Shown piece after piece: positions 12,811 to 20,139 of a stretch of 20,139 bases of DNA; position 1 is the first letter of the stretch; every line of letters begins with the position of its first letter. The notes below the pieces were generated by a model that made no database searches, had not been told where the DNA came from, and worked only from the letters and a program-made list of their open reading frames with translations. The translations under genes were made by a program, and so were the position numbers. The DNA is from an uncultured Lachnospiraceae bacterium (lineage in GTDB: Bacteria; Bacillota; Clostridia; Lachnospirales; Lachnospiraceae). The DNA lies in the NCBI GenBank assembly GCA_947177925.1, contig CAMWWJ010000020.1, forward strand, positions 1-20,139, in the 5' to 3' direction.

Positions 12811-13296
12811 TCAGCCTCCAAATAAATAAACCCCATTGGCAAAGTAAATCAGCGAACCTGCCATTTTTCCTACCGCCATTGCCAGAATAATGATACCGAG
12901 ACCCTTTCGAAAGGAAATCCTTCTTGCAAAAATGGGAATAGAATCCAGCATCTCCGCAATAGCAAGAGCAAGACAGCCTTCAAAGATTCCTGCAAAAAAA
13001 CCATATAAACAGAGTATCCCATTGCCTATTATATTCCATGTATGGGCACTGACGATTTCATTTTCCACAATCCATTTTCCAATGGGCAGGGCCTGGTGGA
13101 AAATACTGAAGGCAATGCCCAGGAGCACTCCAAATACCACCATTTCTTCATACAGGAATATTTTATCTCCTGTATGTGTCTTTCCTGCAAATCTGGGCAC
13201 CAGGCCAACGGAAATCAACACAGTAAATACTCCTCCTGCCACAAAGAACCCGGAACACAGCCCAAAAAACACTAAAAACAGATACCTAATTAACAT
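12811..13296 (-). CDS. spoVAB: Stage V sporulation protein AB
   Basis: 161 residues from ATG 13296 (a TTG one codon earlier is possible). About four to five hydrophobic membrane segments, with the SpoVAB-type opening LVFFGLCSGFFVAGGVF, VPRFAGKTHTG near 34-44 and a C-terminal RISFRKGLGIIILAMAVGKM. It is an inner-membrane component encoded in spoVA operons of Bacillus and clostridia; its exact mechanism is not known. The start overlaps the end of spoVAA by 11 nt (ATGTTAATTAG), so the two are translationally coupled. Confidence 0.93.
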   Translation of the reverse strand: MLIRYLFLVFFGLCSGFFVAGGVFTVLISVGLVPRFAGKTHTGDKIFLYEEMVVFGVLLGIAFSIFHQALPIGKWIVENEIVSAHTWNIIGNGILCLYGFFAGIFEGCLALAIAEMLDSIPIFARRISFRKGLGIIILAMAVGKMAGSLIYFANGVYLFGG

Positions 13297-13915
13297 CAAT
13301 GGATTTTCCCTCTCTGTTCCACGTTTCTATCAACGTCGTATTCACATCATCCTCATAGGTCTTCATGGCAACTTCGATTGGCGTCGGGTCCTTCGTAATG
13401 CGCCTTCCTCCTATATGGTTAAAGAAAACTATGATTCCCACTGCCAGACCGATTGAATAAGAAACCTCCAAGAGTGTATAGCCATTAGAGGGCTGTCCCA
13501 TAATCATCTCATACATTTTGGAAAATAAATCGTTGATTCCAATATCGTTATGAAATGCCATAATCGTAAAGGCTGTTCCTAAAAGGCTTACAAAGGAAAC
13601 AAAAATGATTTTCAGTATGGCGCTGAACTGCATTTTGCTTCTGGGTGCCACATATTCTACCAGTATATCTGTTTCCCCCAGGTTTTCAATTGTCAGCGTA
13701 GGATAAATCTCCTGCAGCTTTTCAATTACTTTTAAAATGCAGATTACCTGTCTTTTGTCTTTATCCTTATGGAACTGGAATACCTTTAATGCCTTGGCTC
13801 TGTTGCATACATGCTTATCCGTACAGGTCATTTTGGCAATGTCCGATAAGAAGACAGATTCTTTGTTTATTTCCACATCTCGTTCTGCTTTAATATATAG
13901 AATCTCTCCTGCCAT
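13286..13915 (-). CDS. spoVAA: Stage V sporulation protein AA
   Basis: 209 residues from ATG 13915, starting MAGEILYIKAERDVEI, close to the Bacillus SpoVAA length. An ATG at 13930 lies inside a terminator-like stem and is too near the proposed promoter; AGGAG placed 7-8 nt before 13915 fits better. The N-terminal half is soluble and the C-terminal half has two membrane segments (about 118-140 and 165-185), as in the family. It is the first gene of the AA-AB-AC unit, whose products act in the spore inner membrane in dipicolinic acid transport. A sigma-G-like promoter lies at 13949-13979. Confidence 0.93.
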   Translation of the reverse strand: MAGEILYIKAERDVEINKESVFLSDIAKMTCTDKHVCNRAKALKVFQFHKDKDKRQVICILKVIEKLQEIYPTLTIENLGETDILVEYVAPRSKMQFSAILKIIFVSFVSLLGTAFTIMAFHNDIGINDLFSKMYEMIMGQPSNGYTLLEVSYSIGLAVGIIVFFNHIGGRRITKDPTPIEVAMKTYEDDVNTTLIETWNREGKSIDVN

Positions 13916-13968
13916 AAAAAAACTCCTCATCTATCAACGTTCTGTTAATAGTATGAAGAGTTTTTTCT
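13916..13968 (-). terminator. Terminator-like inverted repeat after the ABC operon
   Basis: On the minus strand AAAAAACTCTTCAT pairs with ATGAGGAGTTTTTT with one mismatch, and the run of T follows. It lies about 30-80 nt after the permease stop at 14000. The right arm contains the spoVAA ribosome site and the loop side contains the spoVAA -10. Confidence 0.65.
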
Positions 13969-13979
13969 AAAATTATGTA
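13949..13979 (-). promoter_or_regulatory. Sigma-G-type promoter of spoVAA-AB-AC
   Basis: On the minus strand TACATA (13979-13974, one mismatch to TGMATA), an 18-nt spacer and CATACTA (13955-13949), an exact match to the sigma-G/F -10. Forespore expression by sigma-G is established for spoVA operons. Confidence 0.7.
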
Positions 13980-13999
13980 TTTGATTTATTTCTCAAATG

Positions 14000-15358
14000 C
14001 TAATCATTCCGAATTGCCGCTAACGGACTCAGTCTCATTGCCCTTAAGGACGGGAAGAAGCCTGCCGCCATACCTACTAAAACAGCAAAGCCGATTGCCA
14101 GACCTGACAGCCAGATTGGAATAAAGGAAAGCTGCATCTGCGTTCCCATTTGCTTCACTACCGCATTGATAATGGCGGAAATACAATAGCTTAGGACAAT
14201 GCCCGCCATGCCTCCAATCAGCCCGATAAATCCTGCTTCCATTAAAAACAGTGCCTGAATATTCCTTAAGTCACATCCCAACACCTTCATAATACCGATT
14301 TCCTTTGTCCTTTCATAAATGGACATCATCATGGTATTGGCAATACTGATAGCCGCTACTAACATGGAAACAGCTCCGATTCCGCCAAGCACTGCCTGAA
14401 TATATCCAAACTGGCGTTGTTGGGATTGTACCCATTCCATATTGCTGTCCGCCTGATAGCCCAGTTCCACAATGCTTTTCTGCACATCTGATACGTTATC
14501 AATATTATCCACATTTACATATATGCTGCTATAATACAGCTCCTTATAAGGCTTTCCTGACGTGGTGGTGGGCTGTCCCGGAATCGCCTTATTTTTAAAC
14601 ACCTTTTTCAACTGCTTAATCAGTTCATCTATATCACAATATACATTCCAGCTATACTGCCCGTAATCCTCCGGTCCTCCGGCTACTACACCACATGTAT
14701 CTACCAGATACTTTTTAGGAGGGACAACCGGTGTTCCGTTTTCTGAAGACATGCCGTCATCATATTTGCTGTTCCAATAAGCCTCTGTGTCAAACACAAT
14801 AAAAATCGTATCATTCATCAAATCAATATCCGGCACTTCTCCTGTTTCCCAGTAAGAGCCGCCACCCTTACTGTTATAGAATTCATTGATTACCTGATTG
14901 CCGTATAAAAACTGAAGTGTTCCCGCATCTTTTTGAGGCACTGTTCCTTCTTTTAATTCAATGTCCATTTTAGACAGGGCATCTGTTGTCATTCCAATTA
15001 CGTTCATATATGTGTTTTCATAACTGCCGTATCTGCCTACCACATTAATATTCAACACCGGAGAAACCACATCTACATGTTCGATTTCCCCAATGGTTTC
15101 CACCAGCTCATCCGTAAGCTGCCTTTCCGTATTATCATCCTGAGTGTCGTTGGAATAATCCGGATATACGGTAATAGTAGTCAGCCCCCCATTCTCCTCA
15201 ATCTCCTTCATCATGGACTTATTCAAACCAAGTCCCAGAGAAATCATGACTACAATGGAGGCTGTACCGATCACTACACCAAGAACGGTTAATATGGTTC
15301 GCATCTTTCTTTTCCAGAGGTTGCTGCTGCTCATTCTCCACAAATCTATAAATCTCAT
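14000..15358 (-). CDS. MacB/FtsX-type ABC transporter permease
   Basis: 452 residues. TM1 (about 20-45) is followed by a large extracellular domain (about 46-320, MacB_PCD-like) and three C-terminal membrane segments (about 330-445, FtsX domain). This is the mechanotransmission fold, which moves periplasmic or extracellular substrates or activates surface enzymes instead of importing small solutes. AAGGAGCG precedes ATG 15358 and overlaps the stop of the upstream gene. It is the third gene of a unit with the ATPase and the anchored surface protein, and the two half-transporters presumably pair as a dimer. Substrate is unknown: peptide or lipid export are both possible. Confidence 0.9.
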   Translation of the reverse strand: MRFIDLWRMSSSNLWKRKMRTILTVLGVVIGTASIVVMISLGLGLNKSMMKEIEENGGLTTITVYPDYSNDTQDDNTERQLTDELVETIGEIEHVDVVSPVLNINVVGRYGSYENTYMNVIGMTTDALSKMDIELKEGTVPQKDAGTLQFLYGNQVINEFYNSKGGGSYWETGEVPDIDLMNDTIFIVFDTEAYWNSKYDDGMSSENGTPVVPPKKYLVDTCGVVAGGPEDYGQYSWNVYCDIDELIKQLKKVFKNKAIPGQPTTTSGKPYKELYYSSIYVNVDNIDNVSDVQKSIVELGYQADSNMEWVQSQQRQFGYIQAVLGGIGAVSMLVAAISIANTMMMSIYERTKEIGIMKVLGCDLRNIQALFLMEAGFIGLIGGMAGIVLSYCISAIINAVVKQMGTQMQLSFIPIWLSGLAIGFAVLVGMAAGFFPSLRAMRLSPLAAIRND

Positions 15359-15370
15359 GGGTTACGCTCC

Positions 15371-17023
15371 TTATTCATCCTGGTCTTCCCGCTCTTTTTC
15401 TACCTCTGCAAGCAAATCATCCAAATCCTCATTTAATTCCGCCTGATTTTTTTTCTTTTTCTTAACATTGACAAATACGATAATGCCTACAACTGCAAGG
15501 ATGACTATGACCAGAATGATCACAATGATGAGCCATTTAGGAGTGTTCTTCTGCTGTCCCTCCATTTCATCCATCATATCCATGTCTCCCCCGCCATAAT
15601 CCAGCATATCTTCCTGAACAAAAAGGGTCAGTTCCTTTTCTGTCTCTGATCTATTTCCGGACTCATCTTCGTAGGAAATCACAGCCTTAATGACACCTTC
15701 GTCCATGGTGGGCTGTGCGCCCGTAACCATGGCATCCACATTGCCGGTTCCGCCCGGCTCGATCTTTCCAAGGAAGGTATCACCTCCGGAAACGCTGTCA
15801 CCTACAAATTCCACCTGAACATTGTAAAGCGTGGTCTTTCCTGTATTGTAAATGCTGAACATCACATTGGATTCGCCGCCTACACTAATGTTATCCGGCA
15901 TAACCTCAATAGAGCTTACATCAAATTTTGCCACCTGCTTAATGGGTATGGATACATTGGAGGAGGAAGTATATTGATTGTTCTGTGCATCCTCGTATTC
16001 CGATTTGACTTCAAGCACATATGGCTTTTGAGCCAGATCCGCCTTTGCGGTCATCTCTATTTTAATATCCGCATTTTGCTGGGCGCCAATGCTGTCCATA
16101 AAAACGGTACTGGAGCCGGATGTTGGCAGGAATGCGGAATAAGTGGTGTCCTCATCTTTTCCTTCCTGAACTGCTTCCAAAGAAAACATTACGTTATTGA
16201 CTGCCGTTCGTTTAGATGTATTCTGCACATGAATGGTCAGATTAAAGGTATCACCTGCAAATACTTCCTTAGGATCTGTATCAAAGCCCGTTACGATAAT
16301 TCGCGGATTGGAAGCCTTCTCTCCATCAGAAGTATCCAGAGAGCCACTTCCCGGCGCTCCCTTTGCATTGATATATGTGTAAAGGTTTGCAGTTTCTATA
16401 GAATTGTTCCTGTAATAAGAAACATTGAACTCTAACCTGTAATATCCGGTTAATACATCATTCCTTAATACAAGATCCCATTCCACCTCCCGGCGGTTGG
16501 CATAAGCCACATCCTTATTGGGGCTTGGTGGAATTACATCCACGCACTGTACAAGCCCAACGGTGTCCAGACGGAAAGGCCATTCCTCCGCTTTAGTGGA
16601 TACTGTGGGGGTGATCACCAGATTAGTTACAGGTTCCACACCCATATTATAAATAGGCAGAATCACATGTACCTTTTGTCCATAGCTTGCTGTTGGGGTT
16701 GGAACGCAGTCGCCTACAATTAAAAACTCGCTGGTGGATGAAACTCCGTCATCTACCGTTCCGGAATTATCCGCCGGCTCCTTCTCATCATCACCGGAAA
16801 CATTTTCACTTCCGCCCTTATGGCCGTCTCCATCCTCCGGAGTGCTTCCTGTTGACTTGTTGCCGGTATCGCCGGAATCATCATCTGAATCATCATCTGT
16901 CTGGTTAACCGGGGTTTTCGTTACTGTAGCATGTACATCTGCAGGTGCTGCCGCTGCCAGACATGTCATGCACAGCATTAAAATTCCTGCTCTCCTTAAC
17001 TTTTCCAATAAAGCCTTTTTCAT
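15371..17023 (-). CDS. Membrane-anchored surface protein with CARDB/S-layer-like repeats
   Basis: 550 residues. A signal peptide (1-32, ending VHA) is followed by a long Asp/Ser/Gly-rich linker (about 40-95), then several strand-rich Ig-like or CARDB/NEW3-like modules (about 97-470, with VHILPIYNMGVEPVTNLVI and FNLTIHVQNTSKRTAVNNV as repeat-like starts). One membrane segment (497-520) and a lysine-rich, then acidic cytoplasmic tail end the protein. No enzyme motif is seen. Encoded between ATPase (gap 33 nt) and permease (gap 12 nt), it probably acts as an extracellular partner of the transporter. AGGAGCGG precedes ATG 17023. Domain names are by resemblance. Confidence 0.8.
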   Translation of the reverse strand: MKKALLEKLRRAGILMLCMTCLAAAAPADVHATVTKTPVNQTDDDSDDDSGDTGNKSTGSTPEDGDGHKGGSENVSGDDEKEPADNSGTVDDGVSSTSEFLIVGDCVPTPTASYGQKVHVILPIYNMGVEPVTNLVITPTVSTKAEEWPFRLDTVGLVQCVDVIPPSPNKDVAYANRREVEWDLVLRNDVLTGYYRLEFNVSYYRNNSIETANLYTYINAKGAPGSGSLDTSDGEKASNPRIIVTGFDTDPKEVFAGDTFNLTIHVQNTSKRTAVNNVMFSLEAVQEGKDEDTTYSAFLPTSGSSTVFMDSIGAQQNADIKIEMTAKADLAQKPYVLEVKSEYEDAQNNQYTSSSNVSIPIKQVAKFDVSSIEVMPDNISVGGESNVMFSIYNTGKTTLYNVQVEFVGDSVSGGDTFLGKIEPGGTGNVDAMVTGAQPTMDEGVIKAVISYEDESGNRSETEKELTLFVQEDMLDYGGGDMDMMDEMEGQQKNTPKWLIIVIILVIVILAVVGIIVFVNVKKKKKNQAELNEDLDDLLAEVEKEREDQDE

Positions 17024-17056
17024 TTTTTACCGCTCCTGTTTCTTTCTAAATCTATT

Positions 17057-17788
17057 TTACTGGTTTACTTGTTCCTTAAGCTCTTCTCTTGTATCTTCAA
17101 TCTTGATAATCTTACCGTCCTTAATATGGAAAATCCTGTCTGCAAAGCTTGCAAGATGATTGTCATGAGTAACCATGACAAGTGTCTGCTTCTGTTCCCT
17201 TACTACCCGTTTCATCAGGTTCATCACTTCTTCGGATGTATTGGAATCCAGATTTCCGGTAGGCTCATCCGCAAAAATAATTTCCGGATTCACCACCAAT
17301 GCTCTTGCCACGCCCACCCTTTGCTGCTGTCCGCCGGACATTTGGTTAGGCTTATGCTTTTTATGCTTTTTTAAATTCACCAGATTCAACACCTTGTCCG
17401 CCCTGGCAAGCCTTGTTTCCCTGTCCATGCCCTGAAAGGTAAGAGGCAGTGCTACATTTTCCAAAGCATTCATAGTTCCTAACAAATTGAAGGACTGAAA
17501 AATAAATCCAATATGTTCTCTCCGAAACTTTACAAGCTGATTTTCATTTTTTGTTTCCATATGTTCTCCGGCAATGATGATTTCACCCTTTGTAGGCTTT
17601 TCCAAACCGGCAAGCATATTTAACAGAGTGGATTTACCGGAGCCCGAAGTGCCTACAATCGCACAGAACTCTCCTTTATAAATGGAAAAATCCACACCGT
17701 TTAATGCCCGGACCTTGCTGTCTCCTACCCGGTAAATCTTATATAGATCCTTTACCCGAATAACAGCTTTTCCTTTTTCTTCTGACAT
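17057..17788 (-). CDS. MacB/LolD-type ABC transporter ATPase
   Basis: 243 residues with all ABC motifs: Walker A GTSGSGKST (46-54), Q-loop near 98, signature MSGGQQQRV (150-158), Walker B IIFADEP (170-176) and the switch histidine in VTHD (about 210). The N-terminal VKDLYKIY and the EPTGNLDS segment after Walker B are typical of the MacB/LolD/FtsE class, which energises FtsX-type permeases at the membrane. It is the first gene of the three-gene unit, preceded by the promoter at 17828-17856. The SD is modest (GGAAAGTGAG). Confidence 0.95.
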   Translation of the reverse strand: MSEEKGKAVIRVKDLYKIYRVGDSKVRALNGVDFSIYKGEFCAIVGTSGSGKSTLLNMLAGLEKPTKGEIIIAGEHMETKNENQLVKFRREHIGFIFQSFNLLGTMNALENVALPLTFQGMDRETRLARADKVLNLVNLKKHKKHKPNQMSGGQQQRVGVARALVVNPEIIFADEPTGNLDSNTSEEVMNLMKRVVREQKQTLVMVTHDNHLASFADRIFHIKDGKIIKIEDTREELKEQVNQ

Positions 17789-17827
17789 TATTTCTCACTT
17801 TCCTTTTTCTGACTGATTTCCTGTACC

Positions 17828-17856
17828 ATCATAGCACAAACCCATATAAATGTCAG
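17828..17856 (-). promoter_or_regulatory. Promoter of the ABC operon with overlapping palindrome
   Basis: On the minus strand CTGACA (17856-17851), a 17-nt spacer and TATGAT (17833-17828). GTCAG/CTGAC (17852-17856, 17863-17867; 6-nt loop) overlaps the -35, forming a potential operator. Confidence 0.7.
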
Positions 17857-17932
17857 TAGTTCCTGACTATAAAATTCTTATTTATTTCTTAAAATATTCC
17901 TGTTTTCTTTCTTTTTACCACAAGATATGACG

Positions 17933-17986
17933 CAAAGGGCTTTCCATACCTCAAAATCATGATATATGGAAAGCACCTGCCCTTTG
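17933..17986. repeat. Interrupted hairpin after the PPIase lipoprotein gene
   Basis: CAAAGGG (17933-17939) and CTTTCCATA (17940-17948) pair with CCCTTTG (17980-17986) and TATGGAAAG (17965-17973), with a 6-nt bulge on one side. It is 17 nt past the lipoprotein stop at 18003. No T-run follows on the minus transcript, so it may protect the 3' end instead of ending transcription. The rest of 17857-18002 shows nothing further. Confidence 0.6.
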
Positions 17987-18002
17987 GGAATATCCCGTTA
18001 TT

Positions 18003-19058
18003 TTATTTACCTTTTGCGTTTTTTACAATAAAGTCCATAACCTTTTCATAAAGCATTTCCTCTATAATGGACGGCTTGTCATAGTCCGCTTCAAACTCTT
18101 CCACACTGTCATATTCGTACTCCTTGGCCATCTCCTTTATTGCCTTTTTGTATTCCTTTTCCGTTATACCAAGATCTTCTTTGTCAATAATGGCCTGATA
18201 AATAAGAATGTTCTTGATGCTCTCCTCTGCCATGCCCTTGCTGTCTTCTGCAAATGTTTCCTCCGTAGTGCCCATGAACATTTCCAAAAAGTCTCCATAT
18301 GCCATTCCGTACATTTCCGCATAGGCTTCGTATTCCTCGATCATTGCTTCCCGATATGCCTCAATCTCATCTTCCACCATCTCAAAAGTACTGTTATCCA
18401 TAATTTCCGCTATCAGCCCTGACTGTGCTTCTTCTCTGGCGTCTTCCATAAGGCTTTCCACCAGGCTGTTTCTTGTTGCTTCCCTAAAAGCCTCGATATT
18501 TTCATACTCCAGATTTTCTTTTACAAACTCATCCGTAAGCTCCGGCTCCACATATTCTTCAATTTGGTTCAGGGTAATCTCAAAGGTTACATTCTGACCT
18601 GCTACCGACTCATCGTCATAATCCTCTGGAAATACCAGATCCACCGTAACTTTGTCTCCCACATTTTTTCCTATGATCGCTTCTTCAAATCCTTCTATCA
18701 TCTCGCCCGTCCCAAGAATCAAGTCATAGCTTTCTGAAGTGCCTTGTTCAAATTCTTCTCCGTTTATGGTTCCCTTAAAGGCGATGTTTACCGTATCACC
18801 TTCCTCTGCCACGGTCTTATCCGGAATTTTCTCATAGGTGCCATACCAGGATAATTCCATTTCCATTTCTTCCTCTACATCTTCATCCGTAACCGTCACC
18901 TGAGCCGGGGCATAAGTGAGACCTTTATACTGGGCAAGTTCCGTAATCTTACTTTCCAGACTGGCATCTATGGTAGTATATTTTTCATTGCTTCCACAAG
19001 CGGAAAATACCATTGTCATGCCTATGAGTGCTGCTGCAAATATTATTTTTTTCTTCAT
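18003..19058 (-). CDS. Secreted trigger-factor/FKBP-type peptidyl-prolyl isomerase lipoprotein
   Basis: 351 residues from ATG 19058, chosen because AAGGAAGG precedes it and the upstream ATG at 19088 falls almost on the predicted transcription start. A lipoprotein signal peptide ends VFSAC, giving lipidation of that Cys and anchoring outside the membrane. An FKBP-type domain (about 80-175, with GDTVNIAFKGTINGEEFEQG and the GEMIEGFEEAIIGKNVGDK loop) is followed by a long helical, acidic C-terminal region resembling the trigger factor chaperone domain. It probably helps fold exported proteins, the role PrsA plays in other Firmicutes. It differs from true trigger factor by the signal and by lacking the ribosome-binding N-domain. 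Confidence 0.88.
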   Translation of the reverse strand: MKKKIIFAAALIGMTMVFSACGSNEKYTTIDASLESKITELAQYKGLTYAPAQVTVTDEDVEEEMEMELSWYGTYEKIPDKTVAEEGDTVNIAFKGTINGEEFEQGTSESYDLILGTGEMIEGFEEAIIGKNVGDKVTVDLVFPEDYDDESVAGQNVTFEITLNQIEEYVEPELTDEFVKENLEYENIEAFREATRNSLVESLMEDAREEAQSGLIAEIMDNSTFEMVEDEIEAYREAMIEEYEAYAEMYGMAYGDFLEMFMGTTEETFAEDSKGMAEESIKNILIYQAIIDKEDLGITEKEYKKAIKEMAKEYEYDSVEEFEADYDKPSIIEEMLYEKVMDFIVKNAKGK

Positions 19059-19096
19059 GGTTCCTTCCTTTTCCCTTATTTTTTTCATCTTTTTCT

Positions 19097-19125
19097 ATCT
19101 TATCCGAAAATTTTCATTTTGGCAA
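19097..19125 (-). promoter_or_regulatory. Promoter of the PPIase lipoprotein gene
   Basis: On the minus strand TTGCCA (19125-19120), a 17-nt spacer and TAAGAT (19102-19097). Confidence 0.75.
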
Positions 19126-19300
19126 TATTTTTTACTTGTGCTGCACGGAAATCCATTTTCAGCCAGAGGCTCTCGCCCACAGGCGCCACCGAGAAGAAAT
19201 CCGGGCAGGGAAATTTTCTATGCCCAGACATTTTATAACCAATGCCATTGTAAAAAAAGTGTGTGTCCAATATATGGAAGTTCTGTGTTGATTCTGTGTT
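19126..19300. other. Intergenic spacer, no clear function
   Basis: About 175 nt between the DUF4125 stop and the next promoter. It includes the small inverted repeats GGGCA/TGCCC (19203-19207, 19221-19225) and the palindrome CAATGCCATTG (19240-19250), plus a run of A. Nothing resembles a named RNA or a good terminator. Confidence 0.4.
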
Positions 19301-19951
19301 CTATCCTTCCTGTTCCTCCAAAGCTTTTTCCGCCGCATCCAAGGATGAATATCCATACAAAAGCACTGTATTTTTCACCGTATCCAAAATTAAATTTTCC
19401 CCTCTCCTTGCATAATCGGCCACAAAAGCTCCGTAAAGCCCCAGCGTCCTGTCCGAATAAGTAGAAAGCTCACCTCTTAAATACGTTTCGGAGGATGTGT
19501 TGTACAGATTATCCTCTCCGGTATGAATGCTCCTTCCCTGACTGGAAAGGCGCGGATAAGCCTTGGCAAACTCCTCGTCCCACTTTACTTCAATTTCCAC
19601 AATTGCCTCGATAATCGCCTTCTTTTCCGAAGAAATCACAGGAAACTGCTCTTTGATCTTTTCAAACTCTTCCGGCGCCGTAGACTCCATCATACGGCCG
19701 TATTTTTCCGTAATCAGATTCCATCCTCTTTCATTTGCCTCAAGAAAATCCTGAATAAAGCTGGAAAGAAGCTCTTCATTCCATGTTAAATACTGGCTCC
19801 TTCTCATTACCTGAAAAGTCAGGAAATTATTCTGGCAGTCCGCCCTTCCCCCTTCATTTTCCACCTTGTCAAATGCCTTCCATTCCAGCAAAATCAACTG
19901 ATCTATCAGCTCTTCCTTTGATAATTCTTCCTTTAATGATTCTTCCTTCAC
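19301..19951 (-). CDS. DUF4125 family protein
   Basis: 216 residues from GTG 19951, chosen because AGGAG lies 8 nt upstream; a TTG at 20044 would add 31 basic residues without a ribosome site. Segments ILLEWKAFDKVENEGGRADCQ, SQYLTWNEELL, LITEKYGRMMEST, SSETYLRGELSTYS and NTVLLYGYSSLDAAE (given here as short fragments) fit my recollection of DUF4125, a cytoplasmic family of unknown function found mostly in Clostridia. It has conserved tryptophans, arginines and acidic residues that could form an active site, but no known catalytic motif. It is monocistronic as far as the window shows. Confidence 0.75.
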   Translation of the reverse strand: MKEESLKEELSKEELIDQLILLEWKAFDKVENEGGRADCQNNFLTFQVMRRSQYLTWNEELLSSFIQDFLEANERGWNLITEKYGRMMESTAPEEFEKIKEQFPVISSEKKAIIEAIVEIEVKWDEEFAKAYPRLSSQGRSIHTGEDNLYNTSSETYLRGELSTYSDRTLGLYGAFVADYARRGENLILDTVKNTVLLYGYSSLDAAEKALEEQEG

Positions 19952-20098
19952 CAGAAACACTCCTATCCTTTTTATATATTTGTAATAAACCTTCCGTTTA
20001 AAAAGCTTTTTTAAAGCCTGCTTAATTTCAGCAACCTTCGGCAATATTCAGATGATTGATTCTGTGGGGAAGCTTATATGCCATGGAAATGAGACTTT

Positions 20099-20131
20099 AA
20101 AATTGTGGAAGCCTTTGCTGACACAATTTTT
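20099..20131 (+). terminator. Possible terminator or inverted repeat at the right edge
   Basis: AAAATTGTG (20099-20107) pairs with CACAATTTT (20122-20130), followed by T. It lies upstream of the DUF4125 gene and would end a transcript reading rightward or one entering from the right. The remaining edge sequence (20045-20098) shows no gene. Confidence 0.4.
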
Positions 20132-20139
20132 GCCCAAAG

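Noticed and set aside
15974..16435. Long plus-strand open frames antisense to the surface protein gene, and similar ones at 8689-9111, 12890-13456 and 18916-19464
   Set aside because: They are shadows of well-supported genes on the other strand, without ribosome sites or recognisable domains.
19126..19300. Possible small RNA or riboswitch between DUF4125 and the PPIase lipoprotein
   Set aside because: Only short, weak inverted repeats are present. No match to a riboswitch or 6S-like architecture could be recognised.

Overview
The window reads as chromosomal DNA from an endospore-forming Lachnospiraceae-type member of the Clostridia. The evidence is a set of spoVA sporulation genes, SD-rich AGGAG leaders, moderate-to-low GC, and families I associate with that group (DUF5721, DUF5722, DUF4125, a LytTR regulator, DegV). 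Genus cannot be fixed from sequence alone.

Left part (1-4800). Two long hairpin elements face each other tail to tail at 1-94 and 276-445. A strongly operator-marked argG leader follows (four ARG-box-like sites and a -35/-10 promoter), then argG with a tightly linked DUF1294 membrane protein, then a LytTR response regulator that runs convergently into a DegV lipid-binding protein with an 11-nt overlap of stop ends. DUF5721 is divergent from degV and converges on spoVAE.

Middle (4800-12250). A minus-strand unit holds a PAS/degenerate-GGDEF/HD-GYP membrane protein, a 78-residue unknown and RidA, ended by a clear terminator at 4862-4896. Upstream lie two hairpin elements (7797-7967 and 8064-8311), then spoVAD. 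The spoVAD leader carries three tandem 36-bp hairpin repeats. Divergent from spoVAD is a secreted DUF5722 glycoside-hydrolase-like protein with a pentapeptide-type repeat stalk, followed directly by a further hairpin element (12008-12178).

Right part (12250-20139). spoVAA-spoVAB-spoVAC form an overlapping minus-strand unit. Its sigma-G-like promoter and RBS are embedded in the terminator-like inverted repeat of the upstream three-gene MacB-type ABC operon (ATPase, anchored surface protein, permease). A secreted trigger-factor/FKBP-like lipoprotein and a DUF4125 protein follow.

How it fits together: the five spoVA genes present (AA, AB, AC, AD, AE) move dipicolinic acid across the spore inner membrane. 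Normally contiguous, here they are in three blocks (AA-AB-AC / AD / AE), and hairpin elements sit in both gaps.

The most unusual content is the family of hairpin elements. Three complete copies share one exact architecture: a GGATRRGRGGAC-like 5' motif, a 36-nt arm, a 76-nt conserved nested-stem core, a 36-nt complementary arm, then TG-N4-TCGAA. Arm sequences differ between copies but stay complementary within each. A partial copy lies at the left edge, and a variant with the same 5' boundary has a completely different core.
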